Part shown: positions 16,420 to 24,400 of the stretch, one piece after another
Numbering within the stretch: position 1 is the stretch's first letter
Layout: each line of letters starts with the position of its first letter
From: Nocardia vinacea NBRC 16497
GTDB lineage: Bacteria > Actinomycetota > Actinomycetes > Mycobacteriales > Mycobacteriaceae
Direction of reading: 5' to 3'
Assembly (NCBI RefSeq): GCF_000308835.1
Contig: NZ_BAGN01000042.1
Coordinates: 1-49,128, forward strand
Length of the DNA stretch: 49,128 bases
Program-made: the position numbers and the translations under genes
Notes under the pieces: generated by a model
What the model was told of the DNA's origin: nothing
What the model saw: only the letters and a program-made list of their open reading frames with translations
Database searches by the model: none

Positions 16420-18456
16420 TCAGAGGGTGATGCGCTGGTATTCGGGGAGGAAGAGTTTGTCGCCTTCCTTGACGGCGAAGGTGTTGTAGAACTGGGCGAT
16501 ATTGCGGACGATCTGGTTGCAGCGGAATTCGTTGGGGGCGTGGACGTCCTGGAGCAGGCTGATGGTGGATTCCTCGGTCTGCTTTTCGCGCCAGCTGCGT
16601 GCGTAAGAGAAGAACATCTGCTGGTAGTCGGGGTCGATGCCGTCGCGCTTGGCGGCGATGCGGTAGGCCTCGACGGCGATTTGCAGTCCGCGCAGATCGG
16701 CGAGGTTTTCGCCGACGGTGAGTGCGCCGTCGACGTGGTATTTGGGATCGAGGCCCTCGGGGACCAGCACATCGAATTGATCGATCAGCTGTTTGGTCTT
16801 GGCTTCGAATGCGGCCAGGTCCTCGGGCGTCCACCAGTCGCTGCGGTTACCGCTGGCGTCGTATTTACGGCCCTGATCGTCGAAGCCGTGGCCGATCTCG
16901 TGACCGATGGTCGCGCCGACCGCACCGTAATTGACCGCGGTTGTCGCGTCCTTGTCGAAGAACGGCGGCTGCAGATAAGCGGCGGGGAAGGTGATCTGGT
17001 TGCTGGTTGGTGAGTAGTAGGCATTGACGGTCTGCGGCGACATACCCCATTCGGACTTGTCGACCGGAGTGCCGAGCCGGTTGAACGCCTTCTTGGATTC
17101 GAAAGCATTGACGGCGCGCAGGGATTCGATCAGCTTGCCCCGGGTGATCTTCAGCGCGGAGTAGTCGTCCCACTTATCCGGATATCCGATCCTGGCCTCG
17201 ATCTTGTCCAGCTTGACGATCGAGGCGTCCCTGGTCGGCTTGGACATCCAGGTCGAATTGGTGAAGTTCTCCCGATAGGCGGCCATGAGGTCGGCCACCA
17301 TCTCCTCGGCTCGATCCTTGGCGGCCGGCGGAAAGTACTTGTCCACATACAGTTTGCCGAGCTGGTCACCGAGATTGTCGTCTACGACGCCGACGCCGGA
17401 CTTCCAAGTCTCCGGCCGCTCCTCGAGTCCGCTGAGCACCTTGCCGACGAAATCGAACCGGGCGTCGCGGATCGCCTTGGGCAGGAATCGGGCGAACTCC
17501 GCGACCACATTGACCCGCAGGAACTCTCGCCACAGCGCGATATCGGTATCGGCCCACAGTTGCGCGGCCGCGGTCACGAAGGATGGCTGCGCCACCACGA
17601 TCTTGTCGAACAGCGAGCGCGGCCGATCGGTATTGCCCGCCATCCACGGATCCCAATCGAATTGCGGTCCGAGCGCGACCAGATCGTGCCAGCCCATCAC
17701 GTTGTAGGTGGCATCGGTATTGCGATTGCGCACGCTGTCCCAATGCGCCGCCGCGATTTTGGTCTCCAGATCGACCATGCGCTGTGCGATTCCCGCCGGA
17801 TCGGCGAACCCAGCGCCCGCGGACATCTTCTCGAGGTAGGTCTTGTAGCCCGCGAGTTGTTTGGCGTATTCCGGCTTGCGATAGTACTGCTCGCTCAGCG
17901 TGATGCCCGACTGACTGATGGTGGGGATATAGGCATTGGAGTCCTTGCGATCGATCCCGACTCCGATACCGATCAGCCCGGCGATCGGCAGCTCCGCCAT
18001 CACCTTGGCCAGATCCGGTTTGGTCGCCGCGCCATCGATCTTGGCGAAGAGATCGGTCAACGGTGTCATGCCGAGCGTTTCGAAGGCGGTCTCATCGAGG
18101 CGCGCATCGTAGAGATCGCGAATCTGCTGCGCCTCCGAACCCGGCCTCGGATCCTTGATGCCCTCGATGATCTCGCGCAGCTGATCCAGCGTCCGATCGC
18201 TCGCATCGCTGATCGCGCCGACCGCGGCCTTATCCGGCGGCAGCTGGTACTCCCGCAGCCACTTGCCGTTGACATGCCGGTACAGATCGTCCTGCGGCCG
18301 GATCGCCTCGTCCGCACCGCCCATATCGACCGCGGTGAGCTGCACCGGATGCTCATTCTTCGAGCAGGAGACCAGGGCGACGGCCGCGGGCACCACCCCG
18401 AGCGCGATCAGGAAGGCACGACGGTCCAGCTGACCGAGACGACCGGTTGATGTCAC
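16420..18456 (-). CDS. M13 family zinc metallopeptidase, Tat lipoprotein (copy 1)
   Basis: A 678-residue neprilysin/PepO-type endopeptidase expected on the outer face of the membrane. The start is GTG with GGAGAGG upstream. The N-terminus DRRAFLIALG (Arg12-Arg13) followed by LVSC (Cys31) combines a twin-arginine signal with a lipobox. The catalytic domain shows IGHEIGHGFDDQG (HExxH about residue 515) and GENLADLRGL, which provides the third zinc ligand and Asp of the ExxxD motif. The upstream substrate-cavity strand NQITFPAAYLQPPFF matches the family NAFYxP region, and the C-terminus NEFRCNQIVRNIAQFYNTFAV is also standard. Length is normal for bacterial M13. The tandem gene downstream of position 18554 is a clear paralogue in the same direction, so this copy is second in the pair. 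Confidence 0.95.
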   Translation of the reverse strand: MTSTGRLGQLDRRAFLIALGVVPAAVALVSCSKNEHPVQLTAVDMGGADEAIRPQDDLYRHVNGKWLREYQLPPDKAAVGAISDASDRTLDQLREIIEGIKDPRPGSEAQQIRDLYDARLDETAFETLGMTPLTDLFAKIDGAATKPDLAKVMAELPIAGLIGIGVGIDRKDSNAYIPTISQSGITLSEQYYRKPEYAKQLAGYKTYLEKMSAGAGFADPAGIAQRMVDLETKIAAAHWDSVRNRNTDATYNVMGWHDLVALGPQFDWDPWMAGNTDRPRSLFDKIVVAQPSFVTAAAQLWADTDIALWREFLRVNVVAEFARFLPKAIRDARFDFVGKVLSGLEERPETWKSGVGVVDDNLGDQLGKLYVDKYFPPAAKDRAEEMVADLMAAYRENFTNSTWMSKPTRDASIVKLDKIEARIGYPDKWDDYSALKITRGKLIESLRAVNAFESKKAFNRLGTPVDKSEWGMSPQTVNAYYSPTSNQITFPAAYLQPPFFDKDATTAVNYGAVGATIGHEIGHGFDDQGRKYDASGNRSDWWTPEDLAAFEAKTKQLIDQFDVLVPEGLDPKYHVDGALTVGENLADLRGLQIAVEAYRIAAKRDGIDPDYQQMFFSYARSWREKQTEESTISLLQDVHAPNEFRCNQIVRNIAQFYNTFAVKEGDKLFLPEYQRITL

Positions 18457-18553
18457 GAGGATTTCCTCTCCCGATGCGGTCCGGCCGCATCCTCGTCAGG
18501 CGCGATAGTGCTGGCCCGAGGCTACCTGTCTCCGGCGTTGCCAGCCCGTCGGA

Positions 18554-20599
18554 TCAGAGCGAGACCCGCTGGTCCCGGGCCAGGTACAGCTTGTCGCTCG
18601 GTTCGACGGCGAAGGTGGTGTAGAACTCGTCGATATTGCGGACCACCTGGTTGCAGCGGAACTCGTTGGGCGCGTGTGGATCCATGGCCAGTCGCAGTTC
18701 CATGTGCTGCTTCGTCGATTTCTCCCGCCAGATCCGGGCCCAGGACAGGAACAGCGTGCGGTTGTCCGGGGCGCCCTTGCCGTCGCGTTTATCGGCGATG
18801 CCGAGGGCGGCCACGGCGATACCGAGACCGCGCAGATCCGCGAGATTCTCCCCGACCGTGAGCGCGCCGTCGACGTGCTTGCTCGGGTCGAGACCGGCCG
18901 GGACCAGCGCGTTGTACTGATCGATGAGCTGCTTGGTCTTGATCTCGAATGCGGCCCGGTCCTCGGGCGTCCACCAGTCGCGCAGATTGCCGTCACCGTC
19001 GTAGCGCGAACCCTGATCGTCGAAGCCATGTCCGATCTCATGACCGATGACCGCCCCGATCGCGCCGTAATTGACCGCGGTCGCGGCATCGGAGTCGAAG
19101 AACGGCGGCTGCAGAATGGCGGCCGGAAACGAGATCGAATTGGCATTCGGGTTGTACTGGGCATTCACCAGCTGCGGCGGCATCCGCCATTCGGACTTGT
19201 CGACCGGGGTGCCAAGGCGCGCGAAACCGCGCTGGGTCTCGAAACGCTGTGCGGCGCGGACGGATTCGATCAACTTGCCGCGTGTGATCGTCAATCCCGA
19301 GTAGTCGATCCAGTTGTCCGGATACCCGATCTTCGTGACGATCTTGTCGAGCTTCGCGATGGCGGCCTGTCTGGTCGGCGGCGACATCCAGGTCGAATCG
19401 GTGAAGTCGGCCCGGTAGGCGGATATGAGATCGGCGACCATCGCCAAGGCGCGCTCTTTGGCCGCGGCCGGAAAGTGTTTGTCCACATAGAGTTTCCCGA
19501 GCGGTTGGCTCAGGTTCGCATTGACGGTCGTAATGCCGTCCTTCCACAGCTCCGGACGCTCCTGCGACCCTTGCAGCACCTTGCCGACGAAATCGAATTC
19601 GGCATCGGCAATGGCCTTGGGTAGCAGCGATGCGAACTGTTTGACCACCGCCAGGCGCAGATACTCCCGCCAGGCCGCGATATCGACCTCGGCCCAGAGC
19701 TTTCCGGCTGTCGTCACGAACGACGGCTCGCCGACCACCACGCGATCGAACAGTGCGCGCGGTCGGTCGGTACTGCCCGCCAGCCACGGCTCCCAGTCGA
19801 ATTGCGGTGCGAGCGCGGTCAATTGGATCCAGCTCATCGGGTTGTAGACGGCATCGGGATTGCGCAGGCGAACATCGTCCCAGAAACCTGCGGCGATCTT
19901 GGTCTCCAGCTCGAATACCCGCTCGGCGGTGCCCGCCGGATCGGGAAAGCCCGCGCCCGCGGCAACGCGTTGCAGATAGGTCTGATAGGCGGCGCGCTGC
20001 TCGGCGTATTCGGGCTTGCGGTAATACTGCTCGCCCATATTCGGGTCGATACCGGACTGGGAGATGTTCGTGACGTATTCGGCCGAATTCTTCTGATCGA
20101 CCTCGACGGACAAACCGATGAGTCCGCCGATCGGCAGCCCGCCCATCACCTTGGCCAGATCCGGTTTGGTCGTCGCGCCGTCGATCGCCGCGAACAGATC
20201 CGCCAGCGGGGTCACGCCGAGCCGCTCGATTTCGGCCAGATCGACCCGGGCGTCGTAGAGATCGCGGATCTGCTGCTCGGCCGTCCCGGCCTTCGGGTCG
20301 TGGATCCCGTCGATGATCTCCCGCAGCTGCTGCTCCACCCGGTCGCCGACCTCGTCGAAGGTGGTGTAGGACGACTTATCCGGCGGCAGCTGATAATCGC
20401 GCAGCCAGCCGCCGTTGACGTACCGGAACAGATCGTCCTGCGGCCGAATCGCCGGATCCTCACCCCGCATATCGACACCGGTGAGCTGCACCGACTGCTC
20501 CCGGCTACAGGAGACCAGCGCTGTGGTGGCCGGAATCACACCGAGGGCGATCAGAAAGGTACGACGACCGAGCCGAGTGGAACGCGCAGACGAACTCAA
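18554..20599 (-). CDS. M13 family zinc metallopeptidase, Tat lipoprotein (copy 2)
   Basis: A 681-residue paralogue of the adjacent M13 peptidase, placed upstream in the same orientation with 97 bp between the coding regions. It starts at TTG 20599. The signal is again twin-arginine plus lipobox (GRRTFLIALG, Arg12-Arg13; LVSC, Cys31). The active-site motifs IGHEIGHGFDDQG (about residue 516) and GENLADLRGL and the C-terminal NEFRCNQVVRNIDEFYTTFAV are intact, so both copies should be active. The same architecture and near-identical length point to an old tandem duplication. The proteins have diverged most in the middle of the N-terminal helical domain, which shapes substrate access, so different peptide substrates are plausible. 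It may supply the promoter for both genes. Confidence 0.95.
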   Translation of the reverse strand: MSSSARSTRLGRRTFLIALGVIPATTALVSCSREQSVQLTGVDMRGEDPAIRPQDDLFRYVNGGWLRDYQLPPDKSSYTTFDEVGDRVEQQLREIIDGIHDPKAGTAEQQIRDLYDARVDLAEIERLGVTPLADLFAAIDGATTKPDLAKVMGGLPIGGLIGLSVEVDQKNSAEYVTNISQSGIDPNMGEQYYRKPEYAEQRAAYQTYLQRVAAGAGFPDPAGTAERVFELETKIAAGFWDDVRLRNPDAVYNPMSWIQLTALAPQFDWEPWLAGSTDRPRALFDRVVVGEPSFVTTAGKLWAEVDIAAWREYLRLAVVKQFASLLPKAIADAEFDFVGKVLQGSQERPELWKDGITTVNANLSQPLGKLYVDKHFPAAAKERALAMVADLISAYRADFTDSTWMSPPTRQAAIAKLDKIVTKIGYPDNWIDYSGLTITRGKLIESVRAAQRFETQRGFARLGTPVDKSEWRMPPQLVNAQYNPNANSISFPAAILQPPFFDSDAATAVNYGAIGAVIGHEIGHGFDDQGSRYDGDGNLRDWWTPEDRAAFEIKTKQLIDQYNALVPAGLDPSKHVDGALTVGENLADLRGLGIAVAALGIADKRDGKGAPDNRTLFLSWARIWREKSTKQHMELRLAMDPHAPNEFRCNQVVRNIDEFYTTFAVEPSDKLYLARDQRVSL

Positions 20600-20747
20600 G
20601 GAAACCCCCTATTCAGCGACGATTTGGAATGTGCACAGCTCATCCGGTGATCTTGCTCGTTCCGAGGGTAGTAACGGGACAGCCCGCGAGCACTGATCCA
20701 CGCGGGTTTCACAGCGGAAGTTCAGCCTGTGCTGGCGAGGCCCCGAT

Positions 20748-20777
20748 TTGGGACCGACCTGGGGATTCCCCTACACT
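20748..20777 (+). promoter_or_regulatory. Promoter of the rplN operon
   Basis: -35 TTGGGA (20748-20753), 18-bp spacer, -10 TACACT (20772-20777). The sequence just downstream, GAACCGGTTGCCTG, closely resembles that after the rpsH promoter at 27232. Transcription would give a leader of about 160 nt before rplN, with no open frame I would call; a strong AAGGAGG lies just before the start. Confidence 0.7.
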
Positions 20778-20945
20778 GAACCGGTTGCCTGCGGGAGCTG
20801 TGCCCGCAATCCGGCCGCGAACCCCCAGTGGTTGATCCATCCGATCGAGAAAACCGCTGGCAGGCGCGCGTTCGGGTGGTAACACGACCATGCCCGTCGG
20901 GTCGGCAATCCGGCGTGCGTATACATCCAGGTCAAGGAGGCTGAA

Positions 20946-21314
20946 GTGATTCAGCAGGAGTCGCGACTGCGCGTCGCCGACAACACGGGTGCGAAGGAAA
21001 TCCTCTGCATCCGCGTTCTCGGTGGTTCGTCGCGTCGCTATGCCGGCATCGGCGACATCATCGTCGCCACCGTCAAGGACGCTGTCCCCGGCGGCAACGT
21101 CAAGAAGGGCGAGGTCGTCAAGGCCGTCGTCGTGCGCACCGTCAAGGAGCGTCGTCGCCCGGACGGTTCGTACATCAAGTTCGACGAGAACGCGGCCGTG
21201 CTGATCAAGGCGGACAACGACCCGCGTGGCACTCGTATCTTCGGCCCGGTCGGCCGCGAGCTGCGCGAGAAGAAGTTCATGAAGATCGTTTCGCTGGCTC
21301 CGGAGGTGCTCTGA
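20946..21314 (+). CDS. rplN: 50S ribosomal protein L14
   Basis: A 122-residue protein of normal length, start GTG 20946 preceded by [35 protein letters not shown] and the C-terminal [24 protein letters not shown] are diagnostic of L14, which sits at the subunit interface and contacts 16S rRNA. It is the first gene of this part of the spc operon and is followed 1 bp later by rplX. No rpsQ precedes it; the M13 peptidases do, so the S17-L14 junction is broken, as it also is in Mycobacterium tuberculosis. Confidence 0.98.
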   Translation: MIQQESRLRVADNTGAKEILCIRVLGGSSRRYAGIGDIIVATVKDAVPGGNVKKGEVVKAVVVRTVKERRRPDGSYIKFDENAAVLIKADNDPRGTRIFGPVGRELREKKFMKIVSLAPEVL

Positions 21315-21315
21315 C

Positions 21316-21633
21316 ATGAAGGTGCACAAGGGCGACACGGTGCTCGTCATCTCGGGTAAGGACAAGGGCGCCAAGGGCAAGGTCATCCAGGCCTACCCGA
21401 AGGAGAACCGGGTCCTGGTCGAGGGCGTGAACCGGATCAAGAAGCACGTTGCCAACTCCACCAACCAGCGTGGTGCCTCCTCGGGCGGCATCGTGACCCA
21501 GGAAGCTCCGATCCACGTGTCCAACGTGATGGTCGTCGACTCCGACGGCAAGCCGACCCGCGTCGGCTACCGGGCGGACGAGGAGAGCGGCAAGCGGGTC
21601 CGGATCTCCCGTAAGAACGGGAAGGACATCTGA
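21316..21633 (+). CDS. rplX: 50S ribosomal protein L24
   Basis: A 105-residue protein with the N-terminal KOW motif ([27 protein letters not shown]) that binds 23S rRNA and starts assembly of the large subunit. The tail [12 protein letters not shown] is typical. It is tightly packed: 1 bp after rplN and 1 bp before rplE. Confidence 0.98.
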   Translation: MKVHKGDTVLVISGKDKGAKGKVIQAYPKENRVLVEGVNRIKKHVANSTNQRGASSGGIVTQEAPIHVSNVMVVDSDGKPTRVGYRADEESGKRVRISRKNGKDI

Positions 21634-21634
21634 C

Positions 21635-22198
21635 ATGACCACCTCTGAGAAGACTCAGCCGCGTCTGAAGGCGCGCTACCGTGCCGAGATCAAGGACGCG
21701 CTGAACAGCGAGTTCGACTACGCCAACGTGATGCAGATTCCGGGCGTGGTCAAGGTCGTCGTGAACATGGGTGTCGGTGACGCCGCGCGCGACGCCAAGC
21801 TCATCAACGGCGCGGTCCGGGATCTGGAACTGATCACCGGTCAGAAGCCCGAGATCCGCAAGGCCACCAAGTCGATCGCGCAGTTCAAGCTGCGTGAGGG
21901 CATGCCGATCGGCGCGAAGGTCACCCTGCGCGGCGACCGCATGTGGGAGTTCCTGGACCGCCTGGTCTCCATCGCGCTGCCCCGTATCCGCGACTTCCGC
22001 GGTCTGTCGCCGAAGCAGTTCGACGGGAACGGCAACTACACGTTCGGCCTGAGCGAGCAGTCGATGTTCCACGAGATCGATGTGGACTCCATCGACCGCC
22101 CGCGTGGTATGGACATCACGGTGGTGACCACCGCGACCAACAACGAAGAAGGCCGTGCCCTGCTCAAGCACCTCGGCTTCCCGTTCAAGGAGAACTGA
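21635..22198 (+). CDS. rplE: 50S ribosomal protein L5
   Basis: A 187-residue protein of normal length. [26 protein letters not shown] and the C-terminal [30 protein letters not shown] are characteristic of L5, which binds 5S rRNA in the central protuberance. It lies between rplX and rpsN, with a 4-bp gap to rpsN. Confidence 0.98.
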   Translation: MTTSEKTQPRLKARYRAEIKDALNSEFDYANVMQIPGVVKVVVNMGVGDAARDAKLINGAVRDLELITGQKPEIRKATKSIAQFKLREGMPIGAKVTLRGDRMWEFLDRLVSIALPRIRDFRGLSPKQFDGNGNYTFGLSEQSMFHEIDVDSIDRPRGMDITVVTTATNNEEGRALLKHLGFPFKEN

Positions 22199-22202
22199 GC
22201 AC

Positions 22203-22388
22203 ATGGCTAAGAAAGCACTGGTCAACAAGGCCAACGCCAAGCCGAAGTTCGCGGTCCGGGCTTACACCCGCTGCCAGCGCTGCGGCCGGCCCCACGCCGT
22301 CTACCGCAAATTCGGCCTCTGCCGCGTGTGCCTGCGCGAAATGGCGCACCGCGGTGAGCTCCCGGGCGTGCACAAGAGCTCCTGGTGA
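22203..22388 (+). CDS. rpsN: 30S ribosomal protein S14 type Z (zinc ribbon)
   Basis: A 61-residue S14 of the short, zinc-binding kind: CQRCG and CRVC pairs give the four-Cys zinc ribbon. Ends in GVHKSSW. The larger non-zinc S14 is usually a separate, zinc-repressed copy and is not in this window. ATG 22203 is chosen because upstream in-frame codons lie inside rplE. This is the last gene before a strong terminator, unusual because rpsH normally follows directly. Confidence 0.98.
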   Translation: MAKKALVNKANAKPKFAVRAYTRCQRCGRPHAVYRKFGLCRVCLREMAHRGELPGVHKSSW

Positions 22389-22427
22389 GCTCGCGCTCCC
22401 GGTGAGCGCACCCGCACGAAACTGAAC

Positions 22428-22461
22428 AAGGGCACGGCCTCCGACGAGGCCGTGCCCTTGC
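22428..22461 (+). terminator. Strong intrinsic terminator after rpsN
   Basis: Perfect 15-bp stem CAAGGGCACGGCCTC / GAGGCCGTGCCCTTG with a 4-nt loop (CGAC), followed by a T-rich stretch (CTTGTTTC). It lies 40 bp after the rpsN stop, showing that the ribosomal transcript really ends here. The oppositely oriented Uma2-like gene ends just beyond it. Confidence 0.9.
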
Positions 22462-22485
22462 TTGTTTCAGTTGCGTTGGGGGAGT

Positions 22486-23139
22486 TCAGAATTCGAGCTC
22501 AGACCAGGAGATGCGAATCGGGAACGGGAAGTCCGTGGTGATCGCGTCGGAGTCCTTCGGCGCCCATGAGCCGGTCAGCAGGTAGTTGGCCGGATAGAGC
22601 GGGTGCACACCGGCGGGGAGCTGGCCGTGTGTGGTTTCCAGCGCATAGGCGTGCACCACCGAGATCGCGCTCTTCTCACGTTCCAGGGTGACTTTCCAGT
22701 ACCACGGGATACCGGCTTGCGCATAGCGAGCTTTCTTGGCTTCCATATCGGTCTGGGTGTTCGACGGAGACAGCACCTCCCCCGCAAGGAGAACGTCGCT
22801 GGCTCGGATGTCCTGGTAGGGCGCATCGAGGCAGCGGTAGGCGAGGAAATCGGGCGTGACGAAGTCGGACTTTCCGGTTTCACCGAAGAACACGTTGGTT
22901 TCGAAGTCGACGCGCCAGCGCTCCTGTGGCTGCTGCGTCATCCCCGCCCGCGCACATCGCTCGAGCGCGCTGGTCAACGCAAACGTGAACGCCTGGTGCT
23001 CGGCCGGTCCGCGTCGGAGCCATACAACCCGTCCCTCCCATAGTTCGATCTGCCCGGCGACATCCTCGGGCAACTGCTCGAGCTCCTCCCACGTCATGTA
23101 CTCGGGGAGGTCGGGCCGTTCGATGCGCGGAAGCGACAT
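22486..23139 (-). CDS. Uma2-like (DUF820) protein, predicted PD-(D/E)XK fold
   Basis: A 217-residue protein. MTWEELEQLPEDVAGQIELWEGRVV is the typical Uma2 opening. The core reads FVTPDFLAY, then LAGEVLSPSNTQTDMEAKKARYAQAGIPWYWKV, which carries the D...E-x-x-SPS...K arrangement seen in restriction-endonuclease-like folds. The family is widespread and multicopy in actinobacteria and cyanobacteria, but its biological role is not established. It is convergent with rpsN and lies inside the split of the ribosomal operon. Confidence 0.85.
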   Translation of the reverse strand: MSLPRIERPDLPEYMTWEELEQLPEDVAGQIELWEGRVVWLRRGPAEHQAFTFALTSALERCARAGMTQQPQERWRVDFETNVFFGETGKSDFVTPDFLAYRCLDAPYQDIRASDVLLAGEVLSPSNTQTDMEAKKARYAQAGIPWYWKVTLEREKSAISVVHAYALETTHGQLPAGVHPLYPANYLLTGSWAPKDSDAITTDFPFPIRISWSELEF

Positions 23140-23370
23140 CGTCCAATCCTAATCTCGACCGCGGAACACTCGGGGTCCTCGCAGATCTTCGCGTTCGGGG
23201 CCGCTGCGTTTCATGCGGTGAGTCGGTGTGCGAGGTGTCGGGAAGATTTGCGCGACGAGGCAACCTTCGCATTTGTTGCCTCGGAGAGCTCGGAATTCTC
23301 TTCAGCTGTGTTCAAAGACGGTTCGGCCGTTGTGAATTGGGTGATCTCTCGTGGTTGGCTGTCAGATGTG

Positions 23371-24327
23371 ATGTCGAAGGTGGTTCGGGTCGGTGTCCGC
23401 GTGCTCGCGTGGATTGCGACATTGGCAGGAGCCGCTGGGATCGCGTTGCATTTCAGTCCGTCGCGGTCTCGCATATTGGTCCTGGCGGCCTCGGGCGCGC
23501 CGTATCTGATGTGTTCCGCTCTCGTCGGGGTGGTGGCGTTCGTAGCCATGCGGCACCGGAGCGGTACGGCGGTGGCGAGCATTGTCGTTGCCGCCGCGAC
23601 GTGGACCCAAGCCCCGTTGTACATCGGTCGTTCCGGCGACGACGGGCACTCGGTGCGGGTGATGCAGGCGAATCTGTTGTTCGACGGAGCCGATCCGCGG
23701 GCGCTGGTCGACGAGGTTCGCGCGCGGAATATCGGTGTGCTCACCGTCAATGAGCTCACACCAGCGGCGGTCGAGGCGCTCGGCCGGGCCGGACTGGACC
23801 AGTTACTGCCACATCGATATCTTTCCCCCGGCCGAACCGCGACCGGGACGGGAATCTGGAGCAGCTATCCGCTGTCCGAAACCGTCGAATATGACGGGTA
23901 CGTGCTGAACCAACTCTCGGCAACCGCAAGCATCCCCGACGTCGGGCCGGTCACGGTGTACGCCTTTCACCCGGTGCCACCGGTGTACGGCACCGAGGTC
24001 TGGGCCGACGAATTATCCCGTCTGCGCGAAATTCTCGACCGGTCGCCATCGAATCGGCCTGCGATCGTCGGCGGCGACTTCAACGCGACCTACGACCATT
24101 CGCAATTCCGCTCGATGCTGTCCGGACGTTTCGCCGATGCCGCCGAACAATCCGGTGCCGGATATCTGGTCACCTACCCGACGGACAAGCGTTGGCCACC
24201 CCTGGTCGGCATCGACCACATTCTCATCGCCGGTGGTCACGCAGTCGCGGTGGAAACAGTGCCCCTACCCGGCGCAGACCACCGCACCCTGGTGGCGCAG
24301 CTCCTCCTGGACCGCGAGCGCCGGTGA
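23371..24327 (+). CDS. Endonuclease/exonuclease/phosphatase (EEP) family membrane-anchored protein
   Basis: About 318 residues from ATG 23371. The N-terminal part has two to three membrane spans (VRVLAWIATLAGAAGIALHF, ASGAPYLMCSALVGVVAFVAM, TAVASIVVAAATW). The EEP domain follows: VRVMQANLLF, LTVNELTP (metal-binding Glu), FHPVPP, IVGGDFNATYDHSQF and VGIDHILIAGG with a late PGADHRTLVAQL His. These match the Mg-dependent phosphoesterase fold. Substrate is unknown; such anchored members may cleave phosphodiester or phosphomonoester bonds outside the membrane. The frame continues upstream to GTG 23218, but that extra stretch is AT-richer, has poor codon choice and would precede the first membrane span, so I exclude it. 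It is convergent with the LuxR-type regulator. Confidence 0.8.
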   Translation: MSKVVRVGVRVLAWIATLAGAAGIALHFSPSRSRILVLAASGAPYLMCSALVGVVAFVAMRHRSGTAVASIVVAAATWTQAPLYIGRSGDDGHSVRVMQANLLFDGADPRALVDEVRARNIGVLTVNELTPAAVEALGRAGLDQLLPHRYLSPGRTATGTGIWSSYPLSETVEYDGYVLNQLSATASIPDVGPVTVYAFHPVPPVYGTEVWADELSRLREILDRSPSNRPAIVGGDFNATYDHSQFRSMLSGRFADAAEQSGAGYLVTYPTDKRWPPLVGIDHILIAGGHAVAVETVPLPGADHRTLVAQLLLDRERR

Positions 24328-24400
24328 TGTTCGAGTTCTGGAGTTCGTCAGTCCGGCGCGTGGCGGCCGTGGGGCGCATGGTCGGTGGCGCCGTAGAGAT

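Noticed and set aside
23218..23370. N-terminal extension of the EEP protein
   Set aside because: Poor codon usage and no feature before the first membrane span; ATG 23371 is better, although not proven.
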